From a virus: a stretch of 42,293 nt of DNA. The first letter of the stretch is position 1. The number at the start of each line of letters is the position of its first letter. A program made the translations under genes and the position numbers. The DNA is taken from positions 1 to 42,293 of the IMG/VR virus record IMGVR_UViG_3300046336_000213. One strand, 5' to 3'. Shown here piece by piece: positions 7,759 to 15,739 of this stretch. The notes below the pieces were generated by a model that was not told the origin of the DNA, searched no databases, and saw only the letters and a program-made list of their open reading frames with translations.

Positions 7759-8084
7759 CTTGCAGCTTGCAGATTATCGCTTGTAGCCTATCGGCACAAA
7801 GCTTTGCGGGTGATTTTGCCTGTGATTTTGTGGCAAAATGTGGCAATGCCCCCCCTCAGTATCAGCCGCCTATTGCGTCAAAAAAGTGCGTATTTTCGGT
7901 TTTTCCAAACCCAACATCCGACATTTTGAGCATAGAGCCGACCCCTCAGTATTGCGCCCTTTTTGATGTATCAGGTCGGCGCATCCGAACAGGGTTTGAT
8001 GTTTCGGACCTTGCACAAGGCGTGTATTTCCTGCACATTCGAGACGGCGATTGCCGCACCATTCGCAAAGTCGTAAAACTGTAA
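7722..8084 (+). CDS. Sorting-domain-only secreted protein (T9SS type A C-terminal domain)
   Basis: 120 residues. Residues about 8-26 form a Sec signal (LIIACSLQIIACSLSAQ). Residues 58-120 match the T9SS type A C-terminal sorting domain (Por secretion tail): FPNPTSDILSIE at 61-72, ALFDVSGRRI at 79-88, DLAQGVYFLHI at 96-106 and the terminal basic KVVKL. Only about 30 residues, with several Cys and a PPQY encoded by the dispersed 10-mer, lie between signal and sorting domain, so there is no recognisable cargo. In Bacteroidota this domain directs export through the T9SS and is removed by PorU during surface attachment. A phage-encoded, nearly cargo-less version could be a displayed peptide or a competitor for the T9SS. 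A copy of the 10-mer also encodes TPQY inside the sorting domain. The start at 7722 overlaps the lipoprotein gene. Confidence 0.75.
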   Translation: MENSTYRKFLIIACSLQIIACSLSAQSFAGDFACDFVAKCGNAPPQYQPPIASKKCVFSVFPNPTSDILSIEPTPQYCALFDVSGRRIRTGFDVSDLAQGVYFLHIRDGDCRTIRKVVKL

Positions 8085-8089
8085 AAAGT

Positions 8090-8178
8090 GCCCCCGACCC
8101 CATAGGGGCGTATCACGACTACCGAGACATCCGCCAAATGTCTCGGTAGTCGTGATACGCCCCTATGGGGTCGGGGGC
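8090..8178. repeat. Giant hairpin 2: perfect 41-bp inverted repeat, 7-base loop
   Basis: 8090-8130 is perfectly complementary to 8138-8178. It shares with hairpin 1 the CCCCCGACCCC tip and the inner TATCACGACTACCGAGACAT, but differs by compensated changes in the middle (ATAGGGGCG instead of AGAGGGGAG). Paired changes in both arms indicate that the structure itself is maintained or copied. Begins five bases after the sorting-domain gene. Confidence 0.95.
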
Positions 8179-8226
8179 TTTGTCCTTTCCTACCCCTCAG
8201 TAACCTTGCACATTTGGGCAAAAATA

Positions 8227-8309
8227 CCCCCGACCCCAAAGGGGAGTATCACGACTGCTAATCCGTCAAATGTCTCGGTAGTCGTGATACTCCCCTCTGG
8301 GGTCGGGGG
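8227..8309. repeat. Giant hairpin 3: imperfect member of the same family
   Basis: CCCCCGACCCC...GTATCACGACT (8227-8256) pairs with 8280-8309 with one mismatch; the inner part of the left arm has decayed (GCTAAT for ACCGAGACAT) while the right arm keeps the family sequence. It sits 16 bases upstream of the next gene. An isolated CCCCTTCGGGGTCGGGGGG at about 17532-17550 resembles the tip. Confidence 0.9.
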
Positions 8310-8325
8310 AATCACTTAATAAGTT

Positions 8326-8922
8326 ATGTCCAAAATCACCGACGCCATAGATGCCCAAAGCATCGCCTTCGCCCAAACCTTTATCGAGCAGAGAAAGGCA
8401 GCTTTGACGCGCAAAAAAGCAACGACAACGGGTGAATTATCCGATAGCTTAGATTTTGAAATGACAAAACAGGCTGGTGAAGAAGCCGCATCACTTTTAC
8501 TTATGTTTTCCGACCATGGGCGTTTTTTGGATATGAAGCCACAAAGTTTTCACTATGAGCATGACCAATGGGGCAGAAATGCCATTGAACGACTACAAAA
8601 CTGGATAGAACGCAAAGGCGTCAGCAAGTTTATGGAAGGTTGGCTCAAAAAACGCGGCTTGATAAAAACCGCTCAGAGTTATCAAAAAGTATTAAATTCC
8701 ATTGCTTGGGGTATCGCATTAAGCCGAACGAAAGGGGAAATGCGTAGCAAAAAATGGTGGAATAAATCAAAGACCGCAGGAACGGCAAACCTACAAAACA
8801 ACGTAGTAGCCGCATTGTACGAGCCTGTTATTGAAACCATCGTCGAGGAACTTACCGATTTACAAAAGTTCAACGCCTATCAAAATACAAGACGGTCTTA
8901 CAGCTTAAAAAATGGTCGTTAA
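8326..8922 (+). CDS. Structural-operon protein upstream of tape measure
   Basis: 198 residues, soluble, helical. It begins with SKITDAIDAQSIAFAQTFIEQRKAAL and has a basic C-terminal end (QNTRRSYSLKNGR). It contains FMEGWLKKRGLIKTAQSYQKVLNSIAWGIALS, a pattern I associate with minor tail or tail-assembly proteins that precede the tape measure in Bacteroidota phages, but I cannot name a family. Nineteen bases separate it from the tape-measure gene, so they are likely co-transcribed and co-functional. Confidence 0.6.
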   Translation: MSKITDAIDAQSIAFAQTFIEQRKAALTRKKATTTGELSDSLDFEMTKQAGEEAASLLLMFSDHGRFLDMKPQSFHYEHDQWGRNAIERLQNWIERKGVSKFMEGWLKKRGLIKTAQSYQKVLNSIAWGIALSRTKGEMRSKKWWNKSKTAGTANLQNNVVAALYEPVIETIVEELTDLQKFNAYQNTRRSYSLKNGR

Positions 8923-8941
8923 CCTTCAAAATTTGTAAAAA

Positions 8942-11900
8942 ATGCCACGTACCGATAATGTCCAGATTCGGATTGACTTCATCACCGACGAATCCAAGCA
9001 GTTTGCCAACGTCATCAAAGACACGGAGAAGTTTCGCGGTGAGCTAAAAAAAGCGCAAAAGGAAGTAGAAACCCTCACCAAAGAGCAGGATAGACTTGCA
9101 GCACAAGGTAAAGACACGACTGCTGTTTCCTTAAAACTCGCCGAAGCTGAACGCAAAGTCGCGCAAAACCTACAAAATATCGCCGAGTCAAGCCGCGATA
9201 TTGCGAAGATAGATTTGTCAAAACTGATGCCGTCACAGCTTGTCACGCGAGCGACGCAACTCAAGCAAGCTCTTCAATTTATCCCTGCCGCGCATCCAGA
9301 ACGCAAGCAAATGGAAGCCGACTTGAAGCGCATCAATGACCAACTCGCCGAAATGAACGGCAAAACCAAAGGCGTGTCAAAAGAAATGGCAGGACTGAGG
9401 GGTGCAACGGGTGGGCTATCAGGCATTTTTCAAAGCATTATCGGCAATTTTTTAGGTGGTGGCATTTTGGGCATTGTTCAAAGTGTTATTGGTGGTATCT
9501 GGAGTTTGGGCAAAACGGCACTTCAAGCGAGTGCAGACATGGAAGGCTTGAAAGTTGCCGTCGAGGTTTTTCTCGGCTCTGGCGCAGCCGCGACTAAGTT
9601 CCTGAAAGACATTCAAAAATTTGCAGCCGAAACCCCATTTGAGTTTCCCGAACTCGCCGAAGCAGGAAAAAAGTTATTGGCGTTTGGTTATTCGGGCGAT
9701 GAGGCAATGAAATTATTAAAAAAATTGGGTGATGTGGCTTCTGCTACTCAAGTCCCCATCGGCGAGTTGGCAGCCATCATCGGCAAAGCCAAATTAGGAC
9801 AAAAAATACAAGGCGAAGAACTCAATCAATTGGCTGATAGAGGCATCAATGTGTTCCCACAATTGGCTAAGGTTTTGAAAACAACCGAAGACCAGATTAA
9901 AAAACTCGGCTCGGAGGGTAAAATATCTTATGCCGATTTGGAACAAGCAATCACGATGGCGACCGAAAAAGGCGGTCAGTTCAACGGCATGATGGCGAAG
10001 CAAAGCAAAACCTTCTCTGGCTTAATGTCCACCATGCAGGACAATTTTAACCAATTTGTCCAAACGATTTTTGGCGGTATTGGTGAAGGCTTAAAGCCCG
10101 CTATTGCGGGAATTGCGGATTTTTTCGGGCAATTAACGGATTTGTTTCGGGACGGTAAAAAGCCCGTTGGCGAATTTGCGGAGGTCATTCAATACGCAGC
10201 CACTATTTTCAAAATTTTAGGCAATGTCTTTGGCATCGTTTGGGAAGTGGGAAAATTATTTTTAGGCTACATTTTGGAGCAGATTAAAGCCATCGCATGG
10301 CTTGGAAATCGTGTGGGCGACCTCATAGGTTGGTTTGTTGGTTTGGCAGAGGAAATGAAGAAAATACCCGCTTTGTCCCTTCTTTTCAAAGGCTTATTGG
10401 ACACAATTGGGCTTGTAAGTGACCTACTTTCAAACGCTTCTGCCACCTTCGCAGGTTTTAGAGCCGCCGCACAGCAAGCCATTACCAATGTGCAAAACTA
10501 CATGTTGGCGTTAGCCATTGATGCCGAAATAATGGGCGCAAAACTACTATCAGCCCTTAGTTTAGGTAATAAAGATAGTATTTCGGAGACAATTAAAGCA
10601 TTAGAAGGCAAAAAAGCCGCTATGTTCAATGCAGGGCGAACCGTAGAACAGGCTTATACTGAGGGGCGTAATACTTGGATAAAAGCCCAAAACCAAGTAG
10701 AAAAAGAGGGCGAAGCCAAGAAGCAAGCCGCCAAAGAAGAGAAGAAAGGTATAGATGAAAAAGCAGCCGCCAAAGCTGAAAAAGAACGGCTTGACCGCAT
10801 CAAAGCTGCTTTAGAAATGGAGTTAGAATTGAAGGAGATTGCGTATAGAAAAGAAGCACTTGTCAACGAAATCGCCTTCCTGAATAAAGAGAAAAACGAA
10901 TCGGCTTTCAATAAAAAGTTATTAGAATTAGAACGAGACAAATACGATGCACAAATCAAGATTTTTGATACCTATCAAGCCAGTTTTTCAGCGAAAAGCG
11001 ATGAATATAGAAATATTGAACTTAAAAAGTTAGAAGCCCAAAAGAAACTTTTAGAGGTAAATATCCAACTAAAGCCGCGACATGTGGAAGAAGTAGCCAC
11101 TCTATCAATAAAGCCACTGACTACGAAGGAAGTCAAATCTGATGACTTAACCAAAGATGCCACACTCACAAATATTCAAACCAATGCTGATATTGAAAAA
11201 CAATTAGTAAAACAAAAATTTGCTGATTTATTAAGCCTTGAGTTAAATTTCGAGTTGAAGCGTTTAGAAATTCAGAAAAAAGCATTTGCTGACCAACGGA
11301 TTGAAATAGAACGATTATACCACGATAAAATCATAACAGCAAATGAATATGCTGAAAAAATGATTGCATTAGGTGAAAAAGAGATAAAAAACGACGAGAA
11401 AATACAAAAAAGTAAAGAACAAATTAGCCAAGTAGAAAACGATAGAAATAAAATGATTCAAGGCTTTAGAGCGGAAGCCATTGACATTGCTGTTGATTTG
11501 ATGCAGTCTAATTTATCTAAGGAAAAACAAGCCTACAAGGAAAAATCGGACAATGTTCAGACTAAAATGGACCTGCTCAAGAAAGCAGGAAAAGAAGAAT
11601 CAGCCGAATATAAAAAACTGCAACAAGAAAAAGAAGCCATTGATAAAGATGAAATTGCCGCAAGAAAAAAGGCAGGCGCAACTATAAAAGCCTTTCAAAT
11701 TGCCCAAATTGTCATGGATGGCATCGCCGAAGTTCAAGGCATTTGGAAAACGGCGAATCTAAATGCACTCAATATTTTATTTCCTGGAGCAGGTGAAATA
11801 ATTGCAGGCGTAAAAACAGCTATCGCTATTGGTAGAAGTACATCTGCTATCAGTCGCGTGAAAGCCCAACAATTTGAGGCTGGTGGTGTTGCCGCTTTAA

Positions 11901-12310
11901 AATCGGGAATATTTGGAGGGAAACCACATAGTACAGGCGGTACAAAAGGCTTCTTTTCGGACGGAACAGCCGTAGAAGTCGAAAAAGACGAAGCATTTGT
12001 GGTCGTAAACAAGAAAAACACACCGCTACTGGGCGCACTTAGTTCTATCAATGCCGCAGGAGGAAACGGCAAATCCTTCTTTGGCGAACAAGGTTTTGCC
12101 ATGAATATCAACACAACACCCCGCTTTTCAACGGGTGTGATCCCCCCCCCCTATAACAACCAGGGCGAAGGGAAAATTATCGAGAAAATGGAAGCCTACA
12201 TGCAAAAAGTGGACAGTTGGGCAACAAGTTTGGAAGTCAGTTTACCGATGAATAAGTTGGAAAGAAAACAGAAAGAAATCACGCTCGACCGCAATGAAGC
12301 GAGCTATTGA
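8942..12310 (+). CDS. Tail tape-measure protein
   Basis: 1122 residues. Residues 1-140 are a charged coiled coil; 150-190 is a Gly/Ile-rich hydrophobic segment; about 195-330 is the conserved tape-measure N-terminal domain (FAAETPFEFPELAEAGKKLL, GELAAIIGKAKLGQKIQGEE, LNQLADRGINVFPQLA), the TIGR02675 type. Further hydrophobic segments lie at about 430-480, then long Lys/Glu-rich coiled coils from 560 to 930 and a Gly-rich C-terminal end. At about 0.15 nm per residue the length implies a tail near 165 nm, which with the absence of a sheath gene indicates a siphovirus. One copy of the dispersed 10-mer (10657) is read as TEG. Confidence 0.93.
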   Translation: MPRTDNVQIRIDFITDESKQFANVIKDTEKFRGELKKAQKEVETLTKEQDRLAAQGKDTTAVSLKLAEAERKVAQNLQNIAESSRDIAKIDLSKLMPSQLVTRATQLKQALQFIPAAHPERKQMEADLKRINDQLAEMNGKTKGVSKEMAGLRGATGGLSGIFQSIIGNFLGGGILGIVQSVIGGIWSLGKTALQASADMEGLKVAVEVFLGSGAAATKFLKDIQKFAAETPFEFPELAEAGKKLLAFGYSGDEAMKLLKKLGDVASATQVPIGELAAIIGKAKLGQKIQGEELNQLADRGINVFPQLAKVLKTTEDQIKKLGSEGKISYADLEQAITMATEKGGQFNGMMAKQSKTFSGLMSTMQDNFNQFVQTIFGGIGEGLKPAIAGIADFFGQLTDLFRDGKKPVGEFAEVIQYAATIFKILGNVFGIVWEVGKLFLGYILEQIKAIAWLGNRVGDLIGWFVGLAEEMKKIPALSLLFKGLLDTIGLVSDLLSNASATFAGFRAAAQQAITNVQNYMLALAIDAEIMGAKLLSALSLGNKDSISETIKALEGKKAAMFNAGRTVEQAYTEGRNTWIKAQNQVEKEGEAKKQAAKEEKKGIDEKAAAKAEKERLDRIKAALEMELELKEIAYRKEALVNEIAFLNKEKNESAFNKKLLELERDKYDAQIKIFDTYQASFSAKSDEYRNIELKKLEAQKKLLEVNIQLKPRHVEEVATLSIKPLTTKEVKSDDLTKDATLTNIQTNADIEKQLVKQKFADLLSLELNFELKRLEIQKKAFADQRIEIERLYHDKIITANEYAEKMIALGEKEIKNDEKIQKSKEQISQVENDRNKMIQGFRAEAIDIAVDLMQSNLSKEKQAYKEKSDNVQTKMDLLKKAGKEESAEYKKLQQEKEAIDKDEIAARKKAGATIKAFQIAQIVMDGIAEVQGIWKTANLNALNILFPGAGEIIAGVKTAIAIGRSTSAISRVKAQQFEAGGVAALKSGIFGGKPHSTGGTKGFFSDGTAVEVEKDEAFVVVNKKNTPLLGALSSINAAGGNGKSFFGEQGFAMNINTTPRFSTGVIPPPYNNQGEGKIIEKMEAYMQKVDSWATSLEVSLPMNKLERKQKEITLDRNEASY

Positions 12311-12350
12311 CAAGATTAATATTATCACGGTTTGATGACGTCGCTCAGTA

Positions 12351-12686
12351 ATGAGAGGCGTTTTTTTGTGTGACGAAATGCTTCGCATCATCGAAATGCG
12401 CGACCGCACCACCACGTTTTTCTACGTTGACCCGCCGTACTTCAATTCAAATATGGGGCATTATTCGGGCTACACTGAAAACGATTTTGAGAATCTGTTG
12501 AAAGCATTGGCAAGTGTGAAAGGCAAGTTTCTCCTAAGCTCGTACCCCTCACCCATTTTGGACAAATACATCGCCGAGAACAATTGGCAGATGAAGGCAG
12601 TCCCGATGCCCGTAATGGCGAGCAAAAACCGAAAGGAAAAAATTGAAGTGCTTACCGCCAACTTCGATATTACCTTGGGCGAATAG
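12351..12686 (+). pseudogene. Truncated DNA adenine methylase (D12 class), C-terminal half
   Basis: 111 residues that begin shortly before the catalytic motif DPPY (FFYVDPPYFNSN) and continue as in the C-terminal half of Dam-type N6-adenine methylases (YTENDFENLLKALASVKGKFLLSSY). The complete enzymes are about 250-290 residues and have an N-terminal FxGxG SAM-binding motif and a target-recognition domain, both missing here. The 40 bases before the ORF do not encode them, and the tape-measure gene ends just upstream. It is probably a non-functional remnant of a methylase gene lost when tail and lysogeny modules were joined. Confidence 0.75.
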
Positions 12687-12721
12687 TCAAGAATTTTGGA
12701 ACATAAGTTTTTTAGTTATGA

Positions 12722-12777
12722 CCCCTCAGTAGCGACTACTGCGGGGTTCATTTTTGTCCTAAAAAAGTGAACCCCGC
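12722..12777. terminator. Double hairpin terminator region with dispersed 10-mer
   Basis: The first stem uses the 10-mer itself: CCCC-T-CAGTAG (12722-12732) with CTACTG-C-GGGG (12736-12746). The second, overlapping stem is GCGGGGTTCA (12741-12750) with TGAACCCCGC (12768-12777), flanked by T- and A-runs so that it could terminate from both sides. It separates the plus-strand tail operon from the minus-strand integrase. The two stems are mutually exclusive. The second contains the GGGTTCA word of the origin iterons. Confidence 0.65.
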
Positions 12778-12843
12778 CACGACTACCATCGCTTTGGGGT
12801 TCTTTGAGAGTGCGTGAAGCCTCACGCGCATCCGCACAATATT

Positions 12844-13956
12844 TTATATATCTGAGAAAACATCTCCTAATTCGCTCAATTCATTAAGTCCGAATGAAGA
12901 CAGATATTTTGATGTAGTCGTAAGGTTTTTATGCCTCAGTTGCAATTGTAAAAGCCGCATAGGTACATTATTTTTATGAAGTTGTACAGCCCCTGCATCC
13001 TTCCACGAATAAATTGACCACTGTTGTTTTCTTCCGAAAATGCCCACACCATTGAGAGCTTTGCGATGCCGTTTGTTCCAATACCCTATTGACGCTTGAA
13101 ACGGCGTTGGAATACCATCTTTTCCTACAAGAAAATAATCCTGTGGGTATTTGTGTAAATCCATCGCCTCCAAAATTGTCAAAAGTTGATTCGGAATCTT
13201 CACACGTTCAGTCAAATCATTTTTTGCGACATCTCCACCTACCCTCAGTATCGCATCATCCAAATTTACATCGCATACCCGAAGACCAGTCAACTCATTG
13301 CCAGGGCGAATAAAGCAATAAAAAATGAGCTTTATGGCAAATACAAGCGGCTTATCATTCAATTCACACCATTCAAGTATCGTTTTTCTTTGACTAATCC
13401 GAAAATACTCGCGTGATTTCCCACTTTCTTTTCGCTTTTTAGTATCATCAAAAACGTTTTTATTGACAACTTTAGAATTTCGTAGTTTCTTAAAATAGCT
13501 TTTAAGCGTTCGACGATAGTTGTTAATCGTCGTTCCTGACAAACCTTTTATCCGCAAATAATTAAGAAAATCCTTTGCCGTCGTGTCAGACACCACTTCA
13601 ATCATAGCTTCCTTACAATACTCATCGAATTTTTTAATATGTGTCTTGTAGCAGGACACACTTTTTTTCTTTAGCTCAATTTTATGTTTGTCAAGTTCCT
13701 CTTTTAGTTTTTTAGTAGCCGTATTTGCCGCAACGAGTTTTTTTGCCGTCTGTTTAGGCTTATACCCCGCTTCAATAACGGTTTTCATCCGTTCAATTTC
13801 TTCATACCGCGCCTCAACCGTCTTCAATTTGAACGAAACCGCCTCTTTTTTCGGACGCACCTTCCCAAAACTATCTGTATATAGAAAGCTCAAATACCAT
13901 CTTTCCTTTAAATCCAGACTTAAAGGATATACCTTAAAACAAAAATTTTTTAACAT
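12844..13956 (-). CDS. int: Tyrosine-recombinase integrase
   Basis: 370 residues from the ATG at 13956; an earlier ATG at 13980 would place a 16-bp palindrome (13961-13976) inside the gene, so the shorter start is preferred. N-terminal arm-binding part and SAM-like core-binding domain (YKTHIKKFDEYCKEAM) are followed by the catalytic domain: arginine in CFIRPGNELTGLRVCDV, the box II region IYSWKDAGAVQLHKN, then LQLRHKNLTTTSKYL with the nucleophilic tyrosine. Bacteroidota integrases usually show YSLKHTGA at box II; here the His is Asp (KDAGA), a substitution worth testing. Integrates the phage circle into the host chromosome; the presumed attP arm sites lie directly upstream. Confidence 0.9.
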   Translation of the reverse strand: MLKNFCFKVYPLSLDLKERWYLSFLYTDSFGKVRPKKEAVSFKLKTVEARYEEIERMKTVIEAGYKPKQTAKKLVAANTATKKLKEELDKHKIELKKKSVSCYKTHIKKFDEYCKEAMIEVVSDTTAKDFLNYLRIKGLSGTTINNYRRTLKSYFKKLRNSKVVNKNVFDDTKKRKESGKSREYFRISQRKTILEWCELNDKPLVFAIKLIFYCFIRPGNELTGLRVCDVNLDDAILRVGGDVAKNDLTERVKIPNQLLTILEAMDLHKYPQDYFLVGKDGIPTPFQASIGYWNKRHRKALNGVGIFGRKQQWSIYSWKDAGAVQLHKNNVPMRLLQLQLRHKNLTTTSKYLSSFGLNELSELGDVFSDI

Positions 13957-13960
13957 CGCA

Positions 13961-13976
13961 GTGTAAAGTTTTACAC
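13961..13976. promoter_or_regulatory. 16-bp palindrome GTGTAAAGTTTTACAC ahead of integrase
   Basis: A perfect palindrome (7-bp arms around GT) five bases upstream of the preferred integrase start. Likely operator or integrase-binding site controlling int expression. Confidence 0.5.
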
Positions 13977-14002
13977 GCAATGCACTTTAGTTTTAAAACT
14001 GT

Positions 14003-14101
14003 ACCATTGTAATTAATTGATTTTCAATGAGTTATGATGACATGCGGAGACTGAGAGATTCTCAAAACACCACTGTAATTCTTTGATTATCAACAAGTTA
14101 T
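14003..14101. other. Putative attP arm region: two 33-bp direct repeats
   Basis: 14003-14035 and 14069-14101 match at 27 of 33 positions, both starting ACCA and containing TGTAATT, TTGATT, TCAA and ending AGTTAT. They are spaced 66 bp apart next to the integrase gene. The TTGATTnTCAA core resembles arm or core sites of Bacteroidota integrases. The exact crossover cannot be set without the attB sequence. Confidence 0.5.
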
Positions 14102-14152
14102 ACAGGTACAGAATTAAGTCAAAAAAAGTGTACCACGCGGGTTTTATTATAT

Positions 14153-14680
14153 TCACCATTTATCGTCTTTACTTGGGCTATTTTTATTCATAGCTTCAAT
14201 AAGTAAGTTTTCTAAGCGGTGGAGGTCTTCGCCTAATGCCTTTCTTAGCGTTTTATTCATTTTTGGGTACTTCCAATAGTCTTCTGCACCCCACTCAAAC
14301 TTTCCTTTTATGGTTACTTGGTTGAATGTATAGCGATAACGTCCATCTTTTATTTCAATTTTTATAGTGATGTTCATTGGTAGTTCAGCATTAGCCATGA
14401 CATTCCAAAATGTGAAGGTTGAAATGCCTTTGCCGATAATTACACCATTTTCAGCATCATCTAACTGAATGACATCTTTACTTGATTTGAAGCCGTTTAC
14501 AAAAAAAAGTTTGGCACGTTGGTATAACTCTTTTTTTGAAAGACTATCCATTTTCACAACTTCCTGAATACCTACTTTACCTTCCAATACAGGCATACTA
14601 AGAGAATCTTGTGTTATTTTTTGCGCTTGTGCGCTAAAACTTGCGGCAACCATTACTACTATTAAAATTATTTTTTTCAT
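14153..14680 (-). CDS. Secreted DUF4468-type protein
   Basis: 175 residues with a Sec signal (MKKIILIVVMVAASFSAQAQ). The mature part fits DUF4468, a Bacteroidota family with a TBP-like fold: MPVLEGKVGIQEVVKMDSLSK, then KELYQRAKLFFVNGFKSSKD and ENGVIIGKG. Its function is unknown. It lies between integrase and the disrupted lipoprotein gene, all transcribed leftwards, a typical place for lysogenic-conversion genes carried by a prophage. Not needed for virion formation by any evidence here. Confidence 0.75.
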   Translation of the reverse strand: MKKIILIVVMVAASFSAQAQKITQDSLSMPVLEGKVGIQEVVKMDSLSKKELYQRAKLFFVNGFKSSKDVIQLDDAENGVIIGKGISTFTFWNVMANAELPMNITIKIEIKDGRYRYTFNQVTIKGKFEWGAEDYWKYPKMNKTLRKALGEDLHRLENLLIEAMNKNSPSKDDKW

Positions 14681-14705
14681 CTTAAATAAATTTCAATTAC
14701 TTGTA

Positions 14706-14921
14706 TCAATTTATATCGTAATCAATGGCTACGCTCTCCCACTTATTTTTCTCATAAGTGGTCAATTTTGAGTAACCATTGACAGCATTATATTCATAAA
14801 TGGCTTTGATATGCACGATAGTCTTACCATCTAAACCGTAAAGCCCTGTAAAAGGTGTTTTAGGAAAAGTAGCATTTTTTCTACTATCGAAAATAACTAT
14901 ATACTCGATGTTCCAGTTTTT
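14706..14921 (-). pseudogene. Severed C-terminal part of the interrupted lipoprotein gene
   Basis: A 71-codon open frame with no start codon, reading for example VIFDSRKNATFPKTPFTG and ending YDIN. It looks like genuine coding sequence. Removing the 256-bp element at 14898-15153 joins codons of the 15106-15657 gene directly and in frame to the codon ending at 14895, giving one protein of about 231 residues. I therefore read it as the 3-prime end of a gene split by insertion. Confidence 0.65.
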
Positions 14922-15153
14922 TTAAATCACGTATTTTTGTCTAAAATTCCCGAAGGGAATGTATGTTTATAGGAATATTATGGATTGATTTTCCTTAATC
15001 CCGAAGGGATTATATGTAATTGTGGACATTTTGACATATAATCCCTTCGGGATTTGAGAAAAATATCCGATTTCGTCCTATAAACATACATTCCCTTCGG
15101 GAATTTTAATCGAAACTGTATTGTTGTAAAAAAACTGGAACATCGAGTATATA
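14898..15153. mobile_element. 256-bp MITE-like nested palindrome
   Basis: Three nested perfect inverted repeats: outer 26 bp (14898-14923 with 15128-15153), middle 33 bp (14942-14974 with 15076-15108), inner 21 bp (14997-15017 with 15034-15054). The middle and inner arms carry TTCCCGAAGGGAA and TCCCGAAGGGAT, themselves small hairpins with UUCG-type loops. The outer repeats begin TATATACTCGATG. There is no room for a transposase, so it would be non-autonomous. It interrupts a lipoprotein gene, and its removal restores the frame. Target duplication is ambiguous because the ends are TATA-rich. Confidence 0.75.
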
Positions 15154-15657
15154 AGAAAAGAAACCATTAGTAAATTCAGACTTCCGTTTGCTACAAAGGC
15201 GTTTCAAAGCATCTATATCAAAACTACTTTTGGACACATATAGCTCCATTGTGTTTATATGCTCACCTATATGCTCTGATTTTGAATTAACTAAATCAAA
15301 AGCATCTATCTGCTCTTTTTGAATTATTGAGTTAGATTCACTTGATTGCAGAGGCGAGTAGCTACCTATTTCCTTCTTTATTGCTATTTCTGTTGGTAAT
15401 ATTTTCTTATTAGTTAGATTTAGAAAGGCATTTGCATAACGCTCTGTGTAATTGTCGCTACTATCTATGACTACTTTAGAGAACCTTTCAATATACACAA
15501 AAGATGAGTCTGTAGAAAATACTTTATAAGCGATACCCTCTCCGACACCTTTTGAAAAAGTATTTTTAGCAATTTCTTTCACATGGCTTAGTTTCGTTGG
15601 TTTAGGCTCATTTTGGCAACTAACTAAAAATAAGAACACAAATAGTAATTCTTTCAT
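15106..15657 (-). CDS. Lipoprotein gene, 3-prime truncated by the nested palindrome
   Basis: 183 residues as it stands. MKELLFVFLFLVSC is a lipoprotein signal with the lipobox Cys at 14. The body is Ser/Lys-rich (SHVKEIAKNTFSKGVGEG, YVSKSSFDIDALKRL) with no family recognised. The last residues (SYILDVPVFLQQYSFD) are encoded by the outer inverted repeat of the inserted element, so the native protein probably continued with the frame at 14706-14897. Whether the shortened protein is stable is unknown. As an exported protein in the lysogeny region it may act in surface conversion. Confidence 0.6.
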   Translation of the reverse strand: MKELLFVFLFLVSCQNEPKPTKLSHVKEIAKNTFSKGVGEGIAYKVFSTDSSFVYIERFSKVVIDSSDNYTERYANAFLNLTNKKILPTEIAIKKEIGSYSPLQSSESNSIIQKEQIDAFDLVNSKSEHIGEHINTMELYVSKSSFDIDALKRLCSKRKSEFTNGFFSYILDVPVFLQQYSFD

Positions 15658-15739
15658 ACGCGCAGGGAGTTTTTATAAGTTTATTGAAATTTGTTTCCGT
15701 GTGTAATCTCCCCCCTCAGTATATTTCTCGTATTATTTC

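Noticed and set aside
14898-15153. Complete insertion sequence
   Set aside because: Only 256 bp with no transposase; at most a non-autonomous element.
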